A stretch of DNA of 64,000 bases from assembly GCA_037447655.1 (NCBI GenBank), contig JBBHKE010002849.1, forward strand, positions 1-64,000, in the 5' to 3' direction. The notes under the pieces were generated by a model that was not told the origin of the DNA, did not search any database, and saw only the letters and a list, made by a program, of their open reading frames with translations. Source of the DNA: Zygnema cylindricum. Taxonomy: Eukaryota; Streptophyta; Zygnematophyceae; Zygnematales; Zygnemataceae. This document shows, in pieces, positions 58,119 to 64,000 of this stretch. Numbering within the stretch: the stretch's first letter is position 1; every line of letters starts with the position of its first letter. The translations under genes and the position numbers were made by a program.

Positions 58119-59728
58119 TCAAGGATACAAACGTAAGTGGGATGGAGGGAGGGTGATAAACACACACAAACAGGAGCGCTCACAGGTAAATTGAGTATTT
58201 GCTCGTAAACTTATCGACAAACTTTTCAACTTGTAAGGTCGAAAAAAGGCTTGCTTCAATTGCAAATGCAAGAAAGACAAAAAGATGGCATCCGTTTGTT
58301 TTGTTGGTCCCTTTAACAAGTTTGAATTTAAGCACACGGCACTATTGGCAGCACTATTGCGACTATTGTTTTCTAATAAGTGATAGTCCCTTCGTTGGGA
58401 CAACACTCTCTGCAGGAATGCGCCTGCAATGGATTTAGAATCCTTCAAGGGGAAAACCACCAATTTTATCCATTTTGAAAAGTGTTTTATCATAACCAAT
58501 ACAAACGGATTCCTCCTTGTGCAGTCTAAGAGAGGTCACAAAAGGTCCAACGACCATCGATAAAAACTTCCCTTAAGAGGAAGATAATGAAGCTCGGTCC
58601 CGCCTTTTTTGTCGAAAACAACTTTCACTCGATCACCAAAGGGCATGTTTGTTCAATTCGGTTGATTTGGGTCCGCATCCCGTGCCACGAATACGATCTT
58701 GTGACCAAGGATGTGGTCCGTTTCTGCCCGAAGTGTCTACATTGCTAGTGGAGTCGGAAAATAAGAGTTTATTTGTCTGTTGGAGGAGGAACCACTTTCC
58801 TCGTCCCATCTCCCCATTTCCGGACCATGATGCCCTGTCCCCACTAATACGCCACCATCCGGGTTCGCACACGGGATAATTCAGCTCCAGACAAATGGGG
58901 AAAGGGAGAACCTTGTTGGATGGTCTGGAGAGAATCAGGATCGTTTCAAATATCCTTACGTCCGTCCTATATTCGTGCTTGCCCCTCCATTTCTGCAGAA
59001 AAAGTGGACGGTTGCCCCCCCAAACCGAGAAAGACAAATAAATGCAAAGGAGGCCCGAATAAGTCCCAAACTAATCTCGAGATCCTCATCGTATCGGGCC
59101 CTAGTAAAATCTCTGGTAAAAGGGTCCGGGTTTTTGCTCAGTCCATCGGCATTCCCATGGATTTCCCCGGCTTGGTGGATTATACAAAAACTGTATTCCT
59201 ACAAGATTAACACCCATCTCGCCAGCTTGGCGGTTAACTTACTATTCTCAATGATCCACTTGAGCAATTGATGGTCTGTAATGAGAGTGAAGTGAATCTT
59301 ATAAAGATATGGTTGGAAATGTTGAATTGCCCAAACGGTGACGAGTAACTCCCCGTGGTAACAGTTGTGATTCCCCTCCACTCTGTTATTGCTCATCCTA
59401 GCGTAAGTCATCACATAATCAGCCACTGCATCATCCAATTGAGCCAAAACCGCCCCTAATCCAAACCTGCTCCAATCTGTGTAAAGGAGGAAAGGCCATT
59501 GGTGATCAAGCATCCGGAGCACGGGGTGCTGCTTAAGGGAATCTTTCAAAAATTGGAAAGAAATGTGCAATTCCTCCGCCACTGCCATTGTTGGTCCTTA
59601 CGCAATAACTAGTTAAAAGCATGGGCTTGGCTACTGAACTTGGGGATAAATCTGCGATAGTAGATGGCCAATCTTAGGAAGGTGCGGAGTGCCGAGACGT
59701 CTTGCGGAGGAGGAAGGGCATCAAGGGC
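58119..59728 (-). pseudogene. Ty3/Gypsy pol fragment (reverse transcriptase end, RNase H, integrase start)
   Basis: Read from 59728 downward: the end of reverse transcriptase (YYRRFIPKFSSQAH in broken frame), then 59588-59200 with PFLLYTDWSRFGLGAVLAQL, HNCYHGELLVTVWAIQHFQPY and FTLITDHQLLKWI, typical of Gypsy RNase H. Further down are an integrase zinc-finger remnant (YSWHGM) near 58680 and HFSKWIKLVVFPLKDSKSIA with AFLQRVLS at 58480-58410, the start of the integrase core. Many stops. Copia-3 begins directly at its right side, so the reverse transcriptase is cut. Confidence 0.75.
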
Positions 59729-60600
59729 GATAGAAAGTCAAAGTTTTAATTGTATGTTCTAGGTTTAAAACATGTGAAGATAAAGAGCAGAAAGGAAACA
59801 GAGGAAGTCTACCTCTAACTCCTCTCTCCAAACTCCCACACTTGTCTCAATCAGTAAAGGTTGGAGAGGAAGCTAGAGCCATGTGTTGATTTTGGAAAGC
59901 TTTCAGTCTCAGTAAATTAGTGTGAGGGCAGAAAGGTAGTAATTTGTAGCGTAAGTTTCACAGGGACATGCGTCATCATTTGAGTATAGTACAGGACAAC
60001 GCAACTGCGACGCAGACGGAACAGCGCAGCTGGTACGCAGATAGATTAGCGTAGCTGCAACGAAAACAAGACAACGCTGCTACGGTTATCTTGGATATGA
60101 TTCGGCAGGGGACAACACAGCCGGGGGTGATATGAATGTGAATCGGTAGAAGACAACGCAGCTGTGATTGATATGAATGAAGTCAACGGACGAGATTCAT
60201 AATAGTATCACAAGTGACTTAGCCGACAAGTATTTGTACAATCACTTAGTATAGATTCTGAGTAATATTGACTATACGATGATAGATTGGGTGGGCAAGA
60301 TTAGGAACACGTAGATCTCAATAGGTGTGTAGTTTTTGGACATACCTCTCAGGTACACTTGTATCGGCGGTACAACACTGAGAGTATAAGACTTAGGACT
60401 TAGAGCATTTTATGTATCCAGACTTCCACGTAGTAAAACTGCTGACAGTTTTAGGGAAACTTCTGAGCATTCTATCTTTAGCAGTGTTTCGTCAATTGAA
60501 CTGAAACTTTGGGATTTGTCAATGTTTATGTTCTTCTATATTGTGATAGAGTTTTGTGAAGTTTTGATGCTTATATACGATTTGGTGAGCATTGTAAACA
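59729..60600 (+). repeat. Copia-3 5' LTR (approximate ends)
   Basis: The first 150 bp matches the start of the other Copia LTRs here (TTCTAGGT, GGAAGTCTACCTCTAACTCC, GGAGAGGAAGCTAGAGCCATG). It ends near GTAAACA at 60600, followed by TTGGTAT at 60606, which resembles the start of the initiator-Met primer site. The left boundary is given by alignment to TGTAGAAA and is uncertain by some bases. Confidence 0.65.
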
Positions 60601-62591
60601 TCTGATTGGTATGATTCTTAATAACTTTTGAGAGTGTATCATGTCAACTTCTACTACTACAGCTGCTCCTCCACTTGCACCGGTGGTTGTAGAACAACAG
60701 GTAATGGGCCTGTCATCAAGAATTCCTATCTTTTAGGGGGAGAAATATGTTTATTGGGCCGATATGGTAGAGACTTATTTTGAAAATGATAATCTATTGT
60801 ATATATTGGATGGTTCCCTAGATGAATCAGATCCGTCTTGGTCTAAAAAGAATACGCAGACTCGTTCTATTTTAAAATTTTGTATATCAGAGGACTTAGC
60901 TATGTCTCGCATAAAAATGAAGAAGGCATATGACTTACGGAATTCTCTTAAAAATACTTATGAAAAAGCTAATGTCCAAGAAGAACTTCTGTTGGCAGGA
61001 AAAATTTGGGACTAAAAGTACACTGGCGCAACAATGGCTGAGTATGCTAACAATTTTCATATCCTTGTAGATGCTAATGCTTGTACAAGGGGCACGTTTC
61101 CTCAGTTTCAAGAAGCAGTATTGCTAATGAGAGGTCTCCCTATTAGTATGAAGGGAGCGTGTGATGTGCTGAAACAAATAGAAAAGACTAACTGCACTTT
61201 ACAATAAGGGATTAATATTTTACTAGAGGAGGAAGCGACAGCTAAAATTCTCAGTTCTGAGCAAGTAAAGGCTTTCAATACAGATTTTGTGAGTAAGGGA
61301 AATTTTAATCAGCAAAGAAATCAGGCTAATTCACAGAATCAGTTTAAACAGTTTAATTAGAATGGAAATAGACAGTCCAACAATGTTTGTTTCTATTGCA
61401 GTGAGAGAGGTCATGGATATAGGTTTTGTCATAAGCTTAAAAAATCTAACAAAACAGGTTTATACAGGCCGGGATGGCAACATAGCCAGTTTTACAAAAG
61501 CTTAACGAGACGTACACCTCGTGGAAATGCACTATTTTTGGCATATTTGTCTTACTACGACGACACTCTAAACTTTTTTAAGGAGGACAAAACGGATCTA
61601 TTTGCCATGCAGCAATCGAGGGCCTAAAGGACCTTAGATGGATAATGGATGCAAGAGCGTCAGCACACATGTGTTGGAACAAGAGTATCTTCAAAAATCT
61701 GAAATCAACACTGGAAAAGAATCTTACTATGCATGTGGCATTAGTGTCCAAACTGGTGCTATGGGTGATGTATCCTTGCTGGTTGATGTAGAAGGAAAAG
61801 ATGTTGAAAGGACTCTTCACAATGTCCTCTTTATCCCTGAATTTAAGAAAATTTTGTTTTCTACATCTTTAGTAGTGAGTACAGGCTTTGAAATCAATCT
61901 GAAAAATGGTTGGCAGGTTGTTAGCAAGAATGGCAAGGTTGCAGTTACAGGTACTAGAGATAATATCAAAATGTACCGTATGGATATAGCAAATACAAAG
62001 GAGAATGATGTTCTGTATTCCGGTGTTATGCCCTCAAATGAGTTGTGGCATAAAAGATTAGGCCATGTAAATTATGATAGTTTGATCAAAATGATTCTTG
62101 CTGGCAAAATAGATGGTGTCTTTGTAACAGATCACCTGGTTAAAACATTTGATGGTTGTGCTTTAGGAAAAATACACAGACTACCATTCCCTACAAAATC
62201 GAAACATCGGTCAGCTAGACTTTTTCAACAAATTCATTCCGATGTTTTTGGTCTTCCAAAGGTCCCATCTCCTAGGGGGATGAAATATACGGTCACCTTC
62301 ACAGACGATTTTTCAAGGTTTAGAAAGGTTTATTTCATGAAAGAAAAAGCGAAGTGTTCAGTCATTTAAAACACTATAAATATTGGGTGGGAAAACTACA
62401 TAATTTGCCAATTCTGGCATTCAGATCGGACAATGGTGGAAAATATACATTGAAGGAATTTGAGAGATTTTTACTCGAGGAAGGTATAAGTCATCTGTTG
62501 ATCGTTCCATATTCACAGGTACAAAATTGTGTTTCAAAAAGATTAAATAGAACCCTCATGGAGAGCTCTAGGTCAATGCTTGTAGATAAAT

Positions 62592-62695
62592 AGGTGGAAC
62601 TGAAATTTTGGGGCACTGGCTCTAAATTGTGCAGTTTGTATTATGTGGATCTGAAATTTTGGGCAGAGGCTCTAAATTGTGCAGTTTATATTAAG
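62592..62695. repeat. Tandem duplication of about 53 bp in Copia-3 integrase
   Basis: GCTCTAAATTGTGCAGTTT occurs twice, each preceded by TGAAATTTTGGG; the first copy follows a TAG stop. Confidence 0.85.
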
Positions 62696-63126
62696 AATTT
62701 AATATGGTATAGATCCGTATAGACTACGCCTTATGAAGTCTGGACTGGAAAGAAACCTGATGTTAGTCATTTTAAAGTTTTTGGTAGTAAATGCTTCATT
62801 TTAGATACATCACAAAATAGATAGAAAATGGAACCCAAGGGGTTACTGGGTATTTTGCTAGGATATGATGACCACTTCAAAGGTTATACGGTATTTATCT
62901 TTGAGAAACAAAATAAAATTGTGGCTCGAAATATTTTTGTGAAAGATGAGCTTGATTCGGTAGATTTATTCACCTTGACACATGTACAAAAGAATCAGGA
63001 AGTGCAAGAATATATCATTCATGATTGCAATAAGCTTATTGTCAAACATGTACATGATACTCAGTTTATGAACAGTCTTCTAAAATTCACCAGGACCCTT
63101 GGCAAGTTCAGTTCCAGTCACGACAA

Positions 63127-63260
63127 CAGCGGTCAATACCTGCGGATCCACACCAGCGACAGAAACAAAATGTGAAAGATCCGACGATCCCAACAGCGGT
63201 CAATACCTGCGGATCCACACCAGCGACAGAAACAAAATGTGAAAGATCCGACGATCCCAG
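63127..63260. repeat. 67-bp tandem duplication within Copia-3
   Basis: Two nearly perfect copies, each starting AACAGCGGTCAATACCTGCG and ending GACGATCCCA, in the linker between integrase and reverse transcriptase. Confidence 0.95.
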
Positions 63261-64000
63261 CCTAAGAATTTTCGGGGAGAAAGAGATCCAGCAGCCGCCT
63301 GCAAGCAAACTCTCACTTTGCCTACTCGGCAGCCTCAGGGGAGCCTTTGACCATCCAGTAGGCCTTCTCATCAACATAGCGAAATCACTAGTCCGAGGCA
63401 GCAAAGGATGAAATGAAGTCGATCATGGAGGCTCAGACATGGAAGCTTGTAGATCTTTCTGCAGACCGAAAAACGATCAGCAGCAAATGGGTATTCTAGG
63501 TGAAGTTAAACCCCGATAACACCATTGAACGATATAAGGCTAGGCTTGTGGCAAAGGGGTATAATCAAAAAGAAGGAATTGATTTTGAAAAAACATTTTC
63601 TCCGGTTCAAAGATTTTCGACAGTTATGATCTTGCTGTCCGTAGCTGCTTTAAAAAATATAGAAATACATCAGATGGATGTAAAAACGGCCATCTTCCAT
63701 AGAGAGCTAGATGCGACAATTACCATGCAACAGCCTGAAATGTATGCAGAGCGAAGAAAAGAACACTTAGTATGCAAATTGTTAAAATCTGTATACGGTC
63801 TAAAACAGCCCCCCAGGCAATAGAATCTGAAACTTGACAAATTCTTAACTAGTCCATGTTTTCAAAGGATAAGCTCTGATCATTCTGTATACGTTATAAA
63901 AGGAGAGGATAGGATAGTTTATATAGCAGTGTATGTAGATGATCTACTATTAATTAGCAAATCAATGGTTGAAATCAACAAAATCAAAACTGCTATAATT

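Larger units (their letters stand above)
60641..64000 (+). pseudogene. Copia-3 gag-pol, broken, continues past window end
   Basis: gag starts at ATG 60641 (MSTSTTTAAPP) and is interrupted by stops at 60735 and 61013. A complete CCHC zinc knuckle CFYCSERGHGYRFC lies at 61390-61430. Protease is recognisable as WIMDARASAHM (DSG lost) at about 61640. Pre-integrase ELWHKRLGHVNYDSL (62040) is followed by integrase TFTDDFSRF, a frameshift near 62360, RSDNGGKYT, and a decayed QVQNCVSKRLNRTL. Reverse transcriptase runs from 63500 (IDFEKTFSPVQRF, IHQMDVKTA), has a TAG at 63822-63824, and reaches AVYVDDLLLIS near 63940. Two local tandem duplications (62592-62690, 63127-63260) lie in pol. It is the most decayed of the three Copia elements. 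Confidence 0.85.

Overview
The window looks like a gene-poor, repeat-rich piece of an AT-rich streptophyte nuclear genome (a land plant or a charophyte-type alga). The evidence is gene content: a CorA-like Mg transporter of the plant-specific family with four exons, a secreted DOMON-domain protein, an LRR receptor-type gene whose LRR exons are 72-75 nt and phase 2, PIF/Harbinger elements with a MYB/SANT partner ORF, and Copia and Gypsy retrotransposons. Introns are full of CTCCCT-type pyrimidine microsatellites. I cannot name the species. There are two assembly gaps: 951 N at 19051-20001 and 10 N at 47070-47079.

Left part (1-26 kb) holds the host genes. In order: the 3' end of a calcineurin-like metallophosphoesterase gene (118-986, +); a minus-strand gene of unknown function with a ubiquitin-like, possibly Crinkler-type domain (4685-5625, perhaps starting near 7923); the CorA-like gene (12355-17020, +); the last exon of an unrecognised gene (18114-18760, -); and a DOMON protein whose second exon adds an SPPPSKK hydroxyproline-type tail (24644-25969, -). 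Between them lie MITE-like elements with the terminal motif CACCGCGAATCGTTATTAG and TA ends, a decayed LINE-like element, one end of a Harbinger element, and a 26-bp tandem array split by a MITE.

Centre (27.5-47 kb) is a nest of transposons. A TIR element (27536-41838) was split by a PIF/Harbinger element (27972-41730; TIR GGGTGACGTTCCATTAG, TTA duplication). That element was split inside its transposase gene by a complete Copia retrotransposon (34368-40799; two LTRs of about 1.06 kb, GTTGG duplication). All coding regions in the nest are broken. To the right are a second Copia fragment (44149-46689) and an LTR of a related Copia element in the opposite orientation, cut by the 10-N gap.

Right part (47-64 kb) holds an LRR receptor-type gene fragment on the minus strand with T-rich introns, a 30-bp minisatellite built on CCGTACA, a roughly 2.3-kb minisatellite that switches orientation twice, a decayed Gypsy fragment, and a third, decayed Copia element that inserted next to or into the Gypsy copy and runs off the window end. 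No rRNA, tRNA or CRISPR was found. The host genes are unrelated to each other and form no operon-like unit. The most unusual features are the datable three-layer nest, the abundance of GTAC palindromes in unrelated repeats, and the DOMON-extensin-like fusion.
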